This document shows, piece by piece, positions 25,801-40,800 of a stretch of DNA of 64,000 nt. Within the stretch, counting starts at the first letter, position 1; each line of letters begins with the position of its first letter. The notes under the pieces were generated by a model. That model saw nothing but the letters and a program-made list of their open reading frames with translations. It ran no database searches and was not told where the DNA came from. Source of the stretch: Eudromia elegans (Eukaryota; Chordata; Aves; Tinamiformes; Tinamidae); contig PTEX01000003.1 of NCBI GenBank assembly GCA_003342815.1, positions 3,194,567-3,258,566 on the forward strand, written 5' to 3'. A program made the position numbers and the translations under genes.

Positions 25801-28800
25801 AAAGAATATTTGCAGAAAAACATCCATTTTATTTTGGTTTTTTTTGGTTAACAACTAATTATCTTACTCTGCTTGCAGGTCTCTGCTCTGAACTTTTCAT
25901 CTGATACAGTAACAATTCCTTTTAGGACTTTTTCATATCAAAAATGTTCAATTAACTGATACACATTTATCAATAAATAAAGTGAAGGCCTAAAGTGAAA
26001 TATTAGATAATAATTTACCCAGCAGCTCCACAACTTACTCATAAAATGATTCATTTACACACACACAAATTTAGGATGACCAGCTATTATTTGAGTTTGT
26101 ACCCACACTTCCTTACAGACAGCAAATAAGCAGCTATCACCCTAGTCTCCAAATCAAAAAGGAAAATACCATATCAAGGACACAGGTCCTTTGATAACAG
26201 ACTATGAGATTAAGCTGTTGAATAGAACACATGTAAAAATAGGATCATGCCTGCTTATATCCTTATTCCACAAGTGTTCAGCACCTCAAGGCTATCACAG
26301 CTGGAGACACTAAGCAAGAATCTTCCCATGGACCTGATTCAAGAAGACGGAAGTCTAGAACACTAGTCACAGGAAGGGAACACTGAGACAACAGACCAAG
26401 AAAGAAATATTTTATTTATGGTTTGGTATGGAATCTATATTCTTTAATGGTACTTTAGTATTCATTGAAAACAACGAATTCTCAAGCGATATAGTTGAGT
26501 GTTACAGCTCAACTCAACTATCCTACACTCAATCAACTGATCCATTGCAACAGGAATTGTAGCCAGAAGAAAAAAAAAAAAAAAAGAGGAAAACCAGATA
26601 ATTTCTCTCTAGTTTTCTGTTCGGTATTAAACATCCTTTCATTCATTTTGTTCTTTTTGGGCTTCTAACCATATTCTGCTAATTCTTAGTTGTTGTTAGA
26701 CATCATTCTGAAAGTTGCTTTACAATCTGGCATGCAACACTACATAAAATAGTTGTAAAATATTGACATTAACCTTTTTTTTTTTTTTGCATTTTGCTGT
26801 GGTTGATGAAAAATACAAGCCTTTTTGACTTAAATACAAAAATAGATTAGGTCTACAACATGTCAAAGACCTAGTTAACCAGTAAGTTTCAGCAAATTTC
26901 TTTTGTAAGAAAGTGTATTAACCTACATTACAACAGATATCAATTTAGTAAATAAAATGAAACAGCATTTCTACAGAATAAATGGCTATTTGCTGGAATT
27001 TATGGGTCTAATGTCACTCAAACTGTGTATCTTAAAATATGCTACCAATGTTTATCAACTTTTTAAAACAAATACTACCACAGTATTCAATACACAGTAT
27101 ACATTTTGAGATTATTATATTCAAACTAGAAAAGAAAGCTATTGTACTGATTTATGTTAGAAATAAAGTTGAGATTTTTCACTGTTAACTCAAAACACAC
27201 TACCTGAGGGATTCCATAACAGTTCATAAAATGTCTTTGTTTTTAAAAGGTATGGTCTGTGGTATATATTTTCTCCTAAGAAATAGAAGAACACATGTAG
27301 CATCACATGTGCGCACTTTAAGGAACTCTGGAATGTCTAAAAATCCAAATAAAGCAGGTGGGATAATTTGGGGGGAAAAATGAATTTAGGTTTAATGACA
27401 TTACCAGGTTATTCTACCAGACTAATTCTCACTCACTGCGTGACTTCAATGGAGCCCTCGGTCCTCGTGCTGATTTCGATTTAGTTCAAGTGCTATTTGA
27501 TGCATTTCATCTGGAGTTTTATTCACTTCAAACTACACTTCATTTAACCAGACTGCTGCTGTACTCATTTGTTTTTCTACTTTATTACCCGCAAATTGGT
27601 GTTGCTTAGTTTAGATAAAATGTTAGAATAAACTAACTTTATATAATTATTTTTACATTGCTAATAAACAAACTCTAGAAATATAAGTATCATAGAAAAA
27701 GAGTGACCACTAATGTTCTTTTCAGGTAAAAGAGAACAAAGTATGTATTTGTATTGCAGGAACTGATAGTAAATGCTAAAAAATTATTTAAAGGTAATAC
27801 CATTTCATTCCCCTAGAACTACAGCGTAGGGAGAGAAAGAAGCTACTGCTAACAAGGATCACAAAGAACAACTTTATGTAAAATATACGGAAATGGGAAG
27901 AGACTGCCAATCCTACCAGACTATTTGCTCATTATATGTTCTCCAGAAAATATAATAAATATTTTTGCAAAAGGTCATGGCAGAACCATAATTCATTTGA
28001 AGTGATTATTATGTTTGTGAACTATCAATGGAAAATATGAGAAAGTCAATTAAGCTGCTACCACCTGGTGGTGTGCTGATTATGTTAAAAAAACTTTTAT
28101 GATTAATATCGTATTGTAACTTGAACAAGAAAAAATATCATGTTCTCTGTGTACCACTACAAACACAGTATTCCTCTTTTATATATGCATAATCCATTAC
28201 ATAACCAAACCAAATCTCTTTTTCAGTCTAAGTATGCATCATATAACGCATGAAGAGGAAATATTTAACACATAACCTGTTTACCTGTTATCTTATTATT
28301 TTAAATATAAATCATCATGAGAATCATGCCTCATTCAAGTTTTTTTATCTGGATGAACTTGAAAGAGACTTCAGTTCAACATGTTAATCTCAGTATAAAA
28401 CTTCAGTTCAAAGAAGCATGAAAGTTGATTCTCAGGAGTTCAACAAGTGTGTGCATCACCTATTCTCTCAACCTCAAATCTTTCAAATCTGTCTAAAATG
28501 CTGATACTTGCACCCTCACAAAGAGCTTTTTTTAAAGGTAACAGACTTAACAGTAAAGTACACGATACAAGACAAAAGAGATTTCTAAAGCAGTCTTTAC
28601 AAAAGCATAAGTAGCTATCACACATTTTACCTAAAACTCTTCACATGTTTAACACTCACCAATATTTGGGAAACTTGATCACTTTGCCATAAACAGCAGT
28701 ACTGAAAGAGGGAATAACTGGAGCAGGGAGGAAGTATAATCCTCTATTGTCCAAAGAGGTCAGTCCTGCTTGAAAACCAAACATCTGAAAAAAAACAGTT

Positions 28801-31800
28801 GATCTAAGTACATACTAGCACACGGTACAATCATTTTCAAGTTTTTTTTCAAATATAATATACAAGTTAACTACTTTAAAATATATTCAATATTAACAAA
28901 TTAAATTATGCATTACTGTTAGAGAAATTTCCTTCAAAACTACATATAACTAGAAAATCCTGCCAATAACAAAATGGTATTCCAATAACAATATATATGT
29001 GTATATATTTTCTTCACTCAAAAAAAGCTACATAATTATTAAAAAAATGTAAATTATAATTAACCCACTAAGTAGCTTTTCTATCCTTATTTAATTCTTT
29101 AATCTTTAACTGAAAAAAAAAACTTATTTTATTTGAAAGGCAATGTGTAATTTTTTTCTTTTTTAATTACTTATCCCTAAAAAGTAATATTTAGAGAGAT
29201 TTCTTTTGAAGCTTTTTCCTTAATAAAATGATAAAATCTAAAGAAAAGTTCAAAAATTCTCTACAATTTTTTCATAGTTCATTCTAACGTGCTACCAGAT
29301 AAAAATAAAATTATGCCTACATTATAGCTAGTAAATAAAAATGATTCAACAAATGTAATTTTTTTCTTCATTTTAAAATGCTGATACTTGCGAAAACCTT
29401 TCAGAAAAAAAACAAAAAACCCTCTTCAAAATTAAAAAGAAAGAAAAAAAAAAGCAAAACAGAACAGTTGACTTGACATTGCTATCTCAAACACTTCAAA
29501 TGTGACAGGAAGTGAACATATTTTCCCTAAAACTTGCCATGTAATTCTGGAACAATATTTGTGTTTTACGCAGATGTAAGAATTTCATTGCTTAAGTTTT
29601 GTTATGATAGGAGCATGCTAGTGAATGGCGAACTGGAAAGTTTACTTTTTTACTACTGAAATCTTAGCAGATGGCAACTGAACAGTCTCAAAATGATTTT
29701 TCAATAGCATCTTAAACTCCCTCCAAACTAACAAAACTAAAAGTTTTTTTCCTTTGAAGATGAAAATATCTGACATGGTTTGGAAAAAGTCTTTGATTTT
29801 GTACTTCATAATAATTGATTTTCTCTATTAATACTGTTAAAATTAATGTATTTTCCTCATAAAATCCTATTCATTGTAATCCATGTATTCCATAATGTAT
29901 TCCATGTACATGACATGGTATGCATTCCATATGCATTCCATAAAGTAAAAGAATTGGAAAGATTTCCTTCCAAACTATTTGAACTCAGTTTTGCCATGAA
30001 GACACTGGAGCTTCAGTGTGTTCTGTTTCCTCATGTGATGGTCTCTGTTCATGTTAGAAACCATATGGCTCAGGAAAGAAGTACTGACACAAAATCATAT
30101 ATATTCTATGAAATTTATTTAACTATATCCTTTAAGCTAACTTGAAAATGCCCACAAAAAAAACTAACAGTAAAAATTTGTACTTCAGTGGAAAATAGTG
30201 AGGAGTTTTTGTTGTTTTTTGTTTTCTTACCTTTAGATAGCAATGTGAATAGCAGTAATGAAGCAGGTTATCAGATGGTTGGCTAAGGCTGCTGACCATC
30301 TGTACAAGTTGCTCAGCGTACATTGGCACAGAATGCTCCACGTTAATCTTATCCACCAATATTCTGATAGAAGGTAAAGGTCGCACAGGTTGGAAGCTTG
30401 TAGCATTTAACAGTCCACCTGAATTCTAGGTAAAAGGTACATAAAAAAACATGTCATTATTACACTACAGATCTATTATCTGTCAATATACACACACACA
30501 AGCAAATCTTGTAATGATCTACTAGCAGATTACAATGGTCATATATTCCAAATAATGCTCAAACTGTTTGAAAAAATCTGTATGTATATTCTGTATATAC
30601 TTTTAGAAATAAAATACTTTTCTATAAAGTCTTCATCTAGAATACACAAATTGAAATATTCCATTATTTACTTGGCATACAATCGCTCTAGTAGAAGAGG
30701 CTGAGGCTAAGGGAGTAACTCCTATGCCTGGAGAAGTCCTGGAGAAGGCTACTGTTCAAGTACAGGGAGAGGCTGGTCAGAGCAGCTGCATCCTTGGAGA
30801 TGCTCAGCACTTGGCTGGACACGGTCCTGAGCAACCTGTTCAAACTGGGCTCACTTTGAGCAGGCAGTTGGACTAGATGTCTTCCAAAGTCTTCTTGCAA
30901 CCCTAAATATTCTAAGATTCTAAAACTGTCATTAAACATACACAAAAATAATAAAATAAAATACAATGATGCATGTACTACAGTAAGTCTAGAAGTTACA
31001 GTTACTAGCATTTTAATACGCTTGGCTTCACTTCAGAAGTTTCATGTTTAATCAAAGTTGTAGAATCACAGAATAACAAGGTGGAAGGGATATCTGGAGA
31101 ACATCTCCTGTTCTCCATCCAATCCAACCTCCTACTCAAAACAAGGCTAATTGAAAGTATGATATTTCAGGTGAAAAACTAATACTAAAAAGGTCATTTA
31201 AATTTAACCCTACAAAATATACAGGGTTATCTACCCATTACATGGATGCCATCTGCCTAAGGAGAAAGCCCACAGATGACAACTTTCACAGAGACTACAG
31301 ATCCTGTCTCTTACCTTGATTGTAAGGGCAGGGAGAGGATATAACCCATCTTTCTACACAGTACTGAAACTGTCTTCATTGAGAATTCAGTCTAAACTAA
31401 TAGAGGCAAAGAACTATTCTGTCTAGCTGTAACTTCAAATATTTGACTACTGCTACTACAGAACATGATTTGCTTTTTTGTTGTTGTTAGACACAAATTC
31501 CAACATAAGGGAACTTCTACATCAGTGCAGAGAAACAGCTTTCATGATGCTGCAGAGTACGGGCCACTGCACTGTGATATCAGGTCCCAGGGTACACGTT
31601 TGAAAGAGCCTCTTGGGCCAACACTTCCCTTTAGGTGTGACTCAACTCAACCTGACAAGTTGCTGAACTCTAAATAATAAAATTGTCACGACACATTGAC
31701 TTTTACAGATGAATCGTCTTAACTTCCACATGTGAAAATAGATGACAAGTTAACACTGCCCTGAATATAGCCAGTTATTTTTAATGCACATGTTTATACA

Positions 31801-34800
31801 GAATACACAGTAGCCTGCATCAAGGATTTGTAATGTTCTAGTGCAAGTGTTATGGGTGGCCAGTAAAAACTGTTCTCAAACACCATGAAGTACTGATCAA
31901 AATAGCTTTTACTAAAGAGAATATAAGGAGGAAGAAGAGATAACAAATATAATCTTATATTCCTTCAGACGATAGAAACATCCAGAAACATTTGCGCAGC
32001 ACTGGACAAATCTCTCATCAGGACATAGCACATGGCACAGATCCCACAAGTCTATCAAAAGCCGAACCCAAAACTTGACATTTAAAGTTCATGTGTTTTA
32101 TGAACCTGACGGCTGTTTGGGGAAGCTGCATCATTGATGCAACTTTTCACACTCCACAGTCTTCATATGAGGCTTATTTCATTCCAAAACACAAAGTTTG
32201 GCCACTTTTATTTTTGCTACAGCTAAATGACAGTTTTAGGTATCTGAAAGGGAGGCTCACAAGTAGCCAGCTTATTTGGAAGGCAGTAATGCGGTTGGCA
32301 TGGAATAGCAGTCCAGGAAGAATATTTCTCTCCCACACTGGGATAGGAACTGCTTCAATTTCCATTATTTCACATAGAGACAGGCATGAAAATGCAGAGA
32401 TGCAGCTAGCCCTATGTTAACGTTATGTACATTTGACTTGACTTTATATGTTTTAACTTAATTATTTAAATTAAATAGCACATGCTCATGTAAATAATTG
32501 AATAAATATCTACGTATGCCTACCTTCCCACCCATGATGACAGGCAACAAGTGGTCCAGTAAATTGAATTCTGCCACAGGGATTGTAATTGTACACTTAA
32601 GAATAGTGAATGTTGTAAGTCGAGTGGGAATGTATTCTTCCAGTGATGCTACTTCTTCTGAGTTTGGCATAGTTCTATTTCCATCTGCAACATCTGAAAC
32701 AAATCAAGATTATGTAAGTGGGAAAAATGTAAACAAAATATTTCCTACAGTGGCTGTTTGATAAATGCTTTAGAGATTAGCAAAGATAGAATACTTTTTT
32801 TTTCACTTCTTCATATTAAATAATTTTATTCCTTCCACACTCATTCCACCTAAGCCTAAATGCTATTCTAAATGGAGTATTTTCCTAACTTTGAAACTCA
32901 CATTTTAGAAGTGAGAAATCCACACAGTTCAGTCTAAGTTTTATGCAGGAAATGCATCTTAGCAGTTCCACCATAGCTAGTTTCCAATAATCTCCCCCTA
33001 CCCCCTCACTTAACTATTATTTCAAACCAATTAATGCCGGGATTCTTCCTTCTCTAAGGCTCCAAAAACAAGCTAGAAGCAATAATAAAATAAACATTCC
33101 CCTCAACAGCAGGCAGTTTTCAATTGAAAATTATGGCACTCAAATTGTCTGACACTGATGGAGATACTTTCATCTTCATTTTATTGTTTTTTTATTTGGA
33201 CTAAAAAAGGCATATTTAATACTTAAAACTTGAATAGTTAAACTCCTTCAGGAGCACTGAAATTGGTCTGATATATTTCTGTATGTTTGTGTATATGCAG
33301 CAGAAGCAAACCTGGCTTAGTTCTCCTGTATGGCTCGTATTCATGTTCCAGGGCACAGACTATCATTTTCATTATCCGGTGCACGGCACTACTATCCAGT
33401 CGAAGACTGAGTGGCCCAACAATGAGGTTTTTTGTAGACATCTCCTGCACATTTCCTAAATCTTCATTCTTTACTGAAGGAAGGTCTTGCTGATTCCCAG
33501 AAACTAGAAGTTTTACAAATAACATATATCAAACTGGATATAAAAGTTTAACCTTCACAAACCACTTTGGCTTCAAATATTGCCAATCTAGATTTATCAT
33601 AAAGGTATAGGAGGTATAAAAATACACTTCAACACATAAATACACTGCAGCTGGCTTAACAGATAATTTTTTAAAGTGTCATTGCTGTACAAAGCACAGT
33701 AAACAGTAAAATTCTGCTTTTCTGCCAAACACCATACAAATTAATCAACCATTAAGAAATCCTTCTATTACCTTTCTCTCTCTCAGTGCTGCAGTGTTCT
33801 GAAATCCAAACAACCTCCTAACCTTTGTGCGTACCTTTATCCCATGTACCAATGACAAGTAAGACTACTCTAAACTGACTTCACGGAAAGATTCTTGAAT
33901 TAAATGCTATGCTGGAATGTTAGAAACAGGTTTTCTTGCTATGTTTAACTTGAAAAAAATATTTACTCCATAAAGTTGCATTCAGGCATCTGACTTTTTC
34001 GATAACTCATCACTCAGAGAATGTCTTTAGAGTTTTGATATAAGCACTGTACAGTAAGTGTCCATTAGAATAAGCACAACAACAACAAAAAACAAGATTA
34101 AATGGACTCTCAGACCATTTAACATACAAATAGAAAAGTGAATTCTGAGACAAAATTGAATGATAAAATTTTAGTCATTCCGGGAAAACAGTGTCAATTT
34201 AGTCAATCCAGAAAAGTCACACTCCTTAGCTAGCACAACACTCCGCAATCCACCTGCTCCAATCTGTGACTAACAGAAAACAGGAAATACACTATGTAAT
34301 TGCACTTAGTGTTTCACCTTAGTGTCTACTGTTCAATTCCAGGATTGTCTCCTTGACACATTCTCCTTGGATTTTTATGATAAAGTCATTCTGCAGGAAC
34401 CAAAGGCTATGTCAATGGCAGACTGATTTTTCCTGTTGAATCCTTCATATCAGTAATAGTTTCCAAGTGATTGCCGAGTCATTAACCCTTTCTTACCCAA
34501 CAAGAAATATGCACACCTTCTCACAATGCAAGCTTGTTTCCAGTCCTCCTCTTCCTACCCACCTCTTGGACACAGCTTTTCCTGCACAACTAGCAACCTC
34601 CTGACCTTCTGTTACGGTGAGAAACAAGGCACATTGGCAGAGAAGTACTGCCCAAAACCATGGGAAAATCTGATCATTCCAAATTCTAGTTATGTTCTCC
34701 TTCTCAAGGATGTAATCTGCCTGTACCCATGCATTTCAAGGAAATGGCGGGAGAAGACGAGCAGTGGAACTAGGAAGCTGCAGATAGTTGACCCAACCAC

Positions 34801-37800
34801 TTTCTCAAAGAGCTGGAGCATCTGCTGAACTCTGGGTGCTGTGGTTTTGGGGTGAAGCCAGCCTGGCACGATGTACAGCTTCACAGCTTCAAGGCAAATC
34901 TTACTCCAAGCCAACTGGAAAACTGCATGTTTTCTTTCTGGTTACTCAACAGGAGCCTCGTCCTTTTTCCATGATTCATGGGAACACTCCCTTTTCCCCT
35001 CTCTCCTTTACTACACTCACTCAAAACAGTCTTTTTAATGGGAAGAAGGGAGGATGTTTTCCTCCCTCCTCTATAAATCACTCTATAAAATGTTCTTCAT
35101 TGTAAGTGCTGGCGAGGGAAACGGTGGTTCACTCAAATTTGAAAAGGAGCACAGAGTGCCCCGTAGGCCTCTCCGGACCTAGCGGCTCAGCACCAGAATG
35201 GTCTTTGTCCCCCAGAGCCTAAACAAAGCTGACAGCGAGAGCTTTTATAGCCTCTGCTTCCCCTTGCTCTTCTGTTTACCACTTCTGAGAGAAAAAAGGG
35301 GCAAAAAGATAACCTTAAACCCTCTTCTCATCTCCTCCACAAGATTCTTCACTTCTGAAGGCAAAATGCCTTTGACGCAACAAAAAAGAACGTATGAAAT
35401 TGTTAGAACGTTATAAGTCATGAAAAGGACTATATATATGTATATATATTTTTCTGTCAGGTTATCCTTTATTTAATATGAAATTAAGACATATTTTTTC
35501 AGCAGTCTCTCCAAAAGTCTTCAAAGTAGTAATGGCCTACATTTTCAAAAAGCACAGAACAAATCCACTTGTGTGCACTTTATAGATACAATAAATACAC
35601 TGAAGTGACAGAACTTATACACTTTCTGGGATAATTACATTTAATTATGCACACTGAAGTGCAAAAACAATGCGAGAAACAATTCCATAGGCTATGCAAA
35701 AATATGGATTCACAAGTTTATTTTGTAAGTTCAAAGAAAGGAAGGGAAAAATCAGATTACTGATCACAGAGTATTCAGCCCTCAGCAAGCCCTATTCCCA
35801 AGTCTAACTGACAAAAAATTTAGGATGGGAGTAGTACATCATAAATACAACAGATAACACCAAAATTACACTGCATTAAGTCTGCAGGACATGTAAATCT
35901 CCATAGGGATTGGGGATAAACTACAAAATGTTTCCAAGAAATTAGTGCTGTGCACGCAAACAGGTGGTATAAAGTAGAAAAACAGAATGGGAAGAGAAGG
36001 ATAGCAAGAATTTTGAAATTAAACCATTGTGCAAGACTCACTATCTTGTTTTTAATCAAAATACTAAAAGTGATTAGTGCACTTACACAAGTGACAGGTG
36101 AAACTCCTGAGGTTAATACTATCCAGGAGGCCCCTGTGGTTTAATCAGTAATTGTATGCTCCAGAAAAGGTTAAAGGGGTGAAGAAGGTGACAAACCAAA
36201 ATTGCTTTGACAGATAAAAATCTTACAATCACAGCAACTGCCTCCTGTAATTTAGGTTGTATTGTGGTTTTTAGGGGAAGGCAGTATTGCTCTGCTTGTA
36301 ACTAATAATATAATTAACAATGCCAAAATGAGAAAGAGTAAATGTTCACTTTTTACATAAATATATTATAATAGCACCACACATTCAAACTGCAACAAGG
36401 TTAAATATTTTAAGGCTTTGGAATGAATATAAAGCCTTGATTTTTAATTTAAATAATTTACATCGTGAATATCAGCACAGAAAAAAATATCTAAAAACAA
36501 CTAGCAGAAAATGTCAGATCTGCTTTCTTAAGGAACAAAACCACTTGAAAATTTGAAGTTCTAAATTCTTGAGTCTAGAGACTCAAATAGCCATCTTTAG
36601 ATTTCAATTTACTTTTAATATTAATTAGAAGATCTATTCCCTTATGTGTTCAGACAGCTGGAAATAGAGGAGTAATACTGAAATGGAAGCACACAGCAAG
36701 GCTTGATAGTAAGTATTTTGAGGTGTTTTCCTCCTGTAAAAGCAAATAAAAGCAAAGGATCTGGCAAACAAACTAACAAACAGTAGAGAAGTTGAGGAAG
36801 GAAAACAAAATACTATAAAAATACCAGTCTAGCTGTGAGCTGAAAAGGGCATTTTTGAGTTGCACACTTTCTGAAAAAAGGTTCCTTACAGTCCGAAAAG
36901 ATTATCTTGTTCAATTCCTGTATGTTCAGAAAAGCAAGGCAAGGAAATCTACAAGACCAACTTCTCATAATCAAATAACCTGTGCATATTCAAACTTCAA
37001 TAGCAAAAACCAAAAAGGAGATAAAACATATCTTCTTTACCTAAAAGCTGTTTGTGTAAATGAACCTTTATTTCTTTATTAAAAACAGAAGTAAACTGCA
37101 GTAAAAGCTTGACTTAATGTACATTTTCTCAATCAGATCCAAATCAAATCTAATGATACGGTAGACAGACCACAAAGTCTTGGGACTAGGAAAGAACTGT
37201 TCAATTACCTGCTTTAGCCCTCAACTACCTAATGCAGTGGCATAGTGTCTGTATGTGTGGATGTGTCTATATGTCCACAGGCTACTTTTTATATTTACTC
37301 AAAAAATACCTATAAGTATACACAAAAATATCCAATATTTGTGTGTATTTATAAATGTATGTATATATATATTTAATAAGCTTTGCATGAATCATCCTTT
37401 AATGCAAGTTGTTTTTTCTATCCTACTCCTTTTAAATTTAATGTCTAACATCATATTCTTCAAAGAAGAAAAACAGAAAGCACTGAGATTTCTCTTATGC
37501 AGAGGAATAAAAGCCAAAAAAAATTGAAACAAATGGATCAGACTAACTAGCAAGAACAGGTAAATACATTTGATCACAAAGTAGCTGAAAGTTGTCAAGA
37601 GACCTCTGGAAAAATGTGTTCACAACACTAAATACACAGAGGGAGGAAAAAAATCATTACTTAGGCAATAAAACCCATGGAACGACTGCTGTAGATGACT
37701 ATTCCCCGTTGGAAAAAAAAACATAATTAGGAAGAATATCAATAAATACATATTAATCAATAGATTATATATACATACACACATTATCTGTTCAAACATT

Positions 37801-40800
37801 AGCTCCTTTATCACAGCTTTTGAGATGCTCACAGAAGCAAATCTTATGTTCAATGCACCAGAGCCCCTTCACTCTCAGATTTGGAAGAGAATCGACAGGA
37901 ATCTCAACAATGTCTTAGAATTTGCAGATGCCAGTACACACGTGGTTTAGGCTAATATTTGCTTTCAAAATCCTCAAGATAAGTATATTTAAATTCAATT
38001 CCCTCCACCATTTTTTCTACAACTATAAATGGCACCTTCACAAAAGCATATTGTTAAAGCTACATATACACACTTAGCTGGGTAATTCCAATGGTATAGT
38101 CTTTCTCATACTTTTTTTTTTTTTAAATACACAGGGGAAAGTAATATGGTTCTTTTTCATCTTCTCCATCAGACAGAAGATCAACATATTTAATAAATTT
38201 TTCCAAAGTCATTAATAATGGCTTTTCTATTTAAAAGTCTTTGTTGATGTTGTTATTCTTAATGAAACTTGCACTTCGACAGGATAATTATTTTCACTTT
38301 ACTCACTAAGTATAAGAGATATCACCTTAATTGCTTAGATAGAAAATAAGGCAGCAATAATCAACAACAAACTGAACAACCAACCTCCAACGTATCAATG
38401 CAGAATAAACCATTTTAACTATGAACCTGAAGGCAAATCTAAGGTAAGGTGGAGGACATATGGTCAAGGACCAACTCGGCCTGAAAAGTCTTTGTTTCTA
38501 TTATTTAACAGGGTAAACAAAGAAGAAAGGTACCTTTGCCACCGGTGCTTTCCATTGTGTACAAGTAATCCATGTAGAAAGCCCCAAACCTTTGCATTCC
38601 AGCTATCTCTGTGTACGTCTCCTACCAACAAAGCAAAGCAAACACAGAAAATGTTGTATAAGGAAAGGATCTTGAGATTACCAACTGATAGGTTCGTATG
38701 AGAGAGATATATTTTTGTTTGGGTTTGTGCATCAACACACGGAAAGGCTTATCAAAACAAAGGACAGAGGTTATCCCAAAGAATTCACCTTTGTGATAGG
38801 TAATGTAACTTCTACTTGGGGCCACACAAAGGCACATCCATAATTCTACTGGACACTCTGAACAATTCATCAATAACATCTAGTTACTTAGTACCTTTAA
38901 TGGACTAAATATTCTTCTCTTGACCTCTTGCATCCAACAGAACTCCCTAATTAAATACACTCAGAACTGAAGCTCATTCGTTCTATTTTTTTCTTTAAAA
39001 GAAAAACATGTTTTCATCTTTGAACAGTAGAAAAACTAACAAAACTTTATGTCATCATCAAGATACCAATAATATTCCCAATAACTACACAACAAGTTTG
39101 TTCCCCTCACTCCAAAATATAATCAAGTCATAAAATCACAGAAGACAAGTCAAGGAAAGAGTAAAATTTAATAAGAACAAAGAATTTGAAATGTTTAAAT
39201 ATGCATAAATGCTTGTGATTTCATTTATTTCATTTTATTATGAAATCTTCCAGTTAATTCTTCATCACAATTATTAAAAATGTGAAAAGAATGAAGTTTA
39301 AATTTGAGCAAAATTAGATTTATTCAAAACCACAGGCAGTCAGGCATAAAAGTTTTGCTCCAAAATTGACAACAAGACAGAATACTTGAGATTGGAAATG
39401 TTTTTATTATTCTATGTATTCAGCCTCAGTAAAGGCAGAATCAGCAAGACTTCTCCTGGGTAGACAAATACAGTGTTCAGGCACAATAAAATTTACATTT
39501 CCTCAGATTCAGTTTGCAAGAGAGCACTTCTCAGTTTGAAGTCACCTATTAGCTGTGTTTAAAGAAGAGTGTGCTCACAAGTTTGATCTTCGCTAGCGTT
39601 CTGTCATAACTCAGTTTCTCTTTGAAGAGGTTTGTGGTTAGGGATTTTGGATCTCAAAGCATTAATTTACTTCTCAAGGAGAAGAGGATGGTTGTTTCAT
39701 TGTTTTTGTGTTTGTTTGTTTGTTTCTTTCTGAGTTTTCTTTGGGACTAATTTTTGGTTTATTTTAAACAAAAAAGGTTTACCATCTTTCTGGCCATCTA
39801 CAAAATAAGATATCACGAAGTTAGGAAAATCAGCCCTTTAATCAGCCAGCAGATCTAAGAAAATCTATTACACAGCCATGAGAATCCATTAGAATTTTTT
39901 CTTTCATATGAAAAATGTAATTCTCTGACCTTATGATGAGCTGCATCCAATATGAACTCTGCACGAATACTATTGTTTTCTGGACTTCTGTAGTCAAACA
40001 GTGAATTGGTTAGGTAAGTCATGCCTTTTGCACTCAAATTTTCTCCACAATTAAAGAAGTAGGCCTCCTTTATAGCGTAAAAAGAAAATAATAATTAAAA
40101 TACAGCAAGGGAAAAAAAAGTCACATTAACAGAGCAACTTCAATTCTATCATAACACACTAATGGCAAGGTAGTTTCTCTCCAGAGAATATGAACGAGGA
40201 TATACCTCAATACCAATCAAAATTTCCATTATAAATGTGGATAAAGATCAGGATAATTAAACTTATTTTATTTAAATAAAGCTCAAGCTCCTCTTCACTC
40301 CCTCCCCATTTTCAAGTTAAAATCAGACTCAGCTAATGAATTTTACCATGCAGCTCACGATAGAGAATGCCACTAGTTTTATGCTAACAGCAAATAGCTT
40401 CCCAGATTGTTACTGTGAAATTTACTTCATCCTTTTACCCATGCACTATCCTGTCACTACACACTTCTTTCCTCTGATTCCTTCTGAGTGCTTTATCTAT
40501 CCTATTCATAACAGTTATTTCAACGTATGACTTGTTTGCTGCCTTATCACTCTTCTTTCTCTATCAACATGCTTTTTTCCATCATATCCCTAATCCCTCC
40601 ACTTTCTGAAATGGGTAGAAGTTTCCTATCAAGAGTTATCTCTTTAGAAAGGTAATTTATATCTAAGACCAGCTTTTCTCAGCCATCCATTCTCAGCCAC
40701 ACACAGCAAAGCTCAAGCTTGTATGAACGGCCAGAAGCTGCAACTACAACAGTACAGGAAGAACACTCATGTTCCTACGAAAGCAGGTTCTTCCCAAAAG

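Larger units (their letters stand above)
10847..28659 (-). other. VPS13B intron 16 (17.8 kb)
   Basis: This is the largest complete intron here. It contains a CR1 fragment at 20262-20622, possible CR1 ends at 19700-19741 and 25365-25440, and a poly(A) run at 26570-26585. It also has a 14-bp tandem duplication (13337-13364) and a small CpG-richer patch at 13490-13650. No gene was supported on either strand, although overlapping ORFs of 135 and 109 codons occur at 17736-18293. Confidence 0.8.
28785..33311 (-). other. VPS13B introns 13-15 (32694-33311, 30426-32523, 28785-30230)
   Basis: These introns surround exons 14 and 15. Intron 14 holds two CR1 3' ends facing each other (30695-30925 and 31063-31150). 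Intron 15 holds a short ATTCCAT-type tandem repeat at 29881-29942. The remaining sequence is AT-rich and unremarkable. Confidence 0.75.

Noticed and set aside
28494-29391. An 18-bp sequence (TAAAATGCTGATACTTGC) present at 28494 and again at 29374
   Set aside because: The flanks do not match; in AT-rich DNA this is most simply a chance repeat or a tiny relic that I cannot assign.
34526-35105. Overlapping plus-strand ORFs of 100 and 105 codons in intron 12
   Set aside because: Different frames, no known similarity, opposite-strand ORFs equally long; consistent with chance in a less AT-rich stretch.
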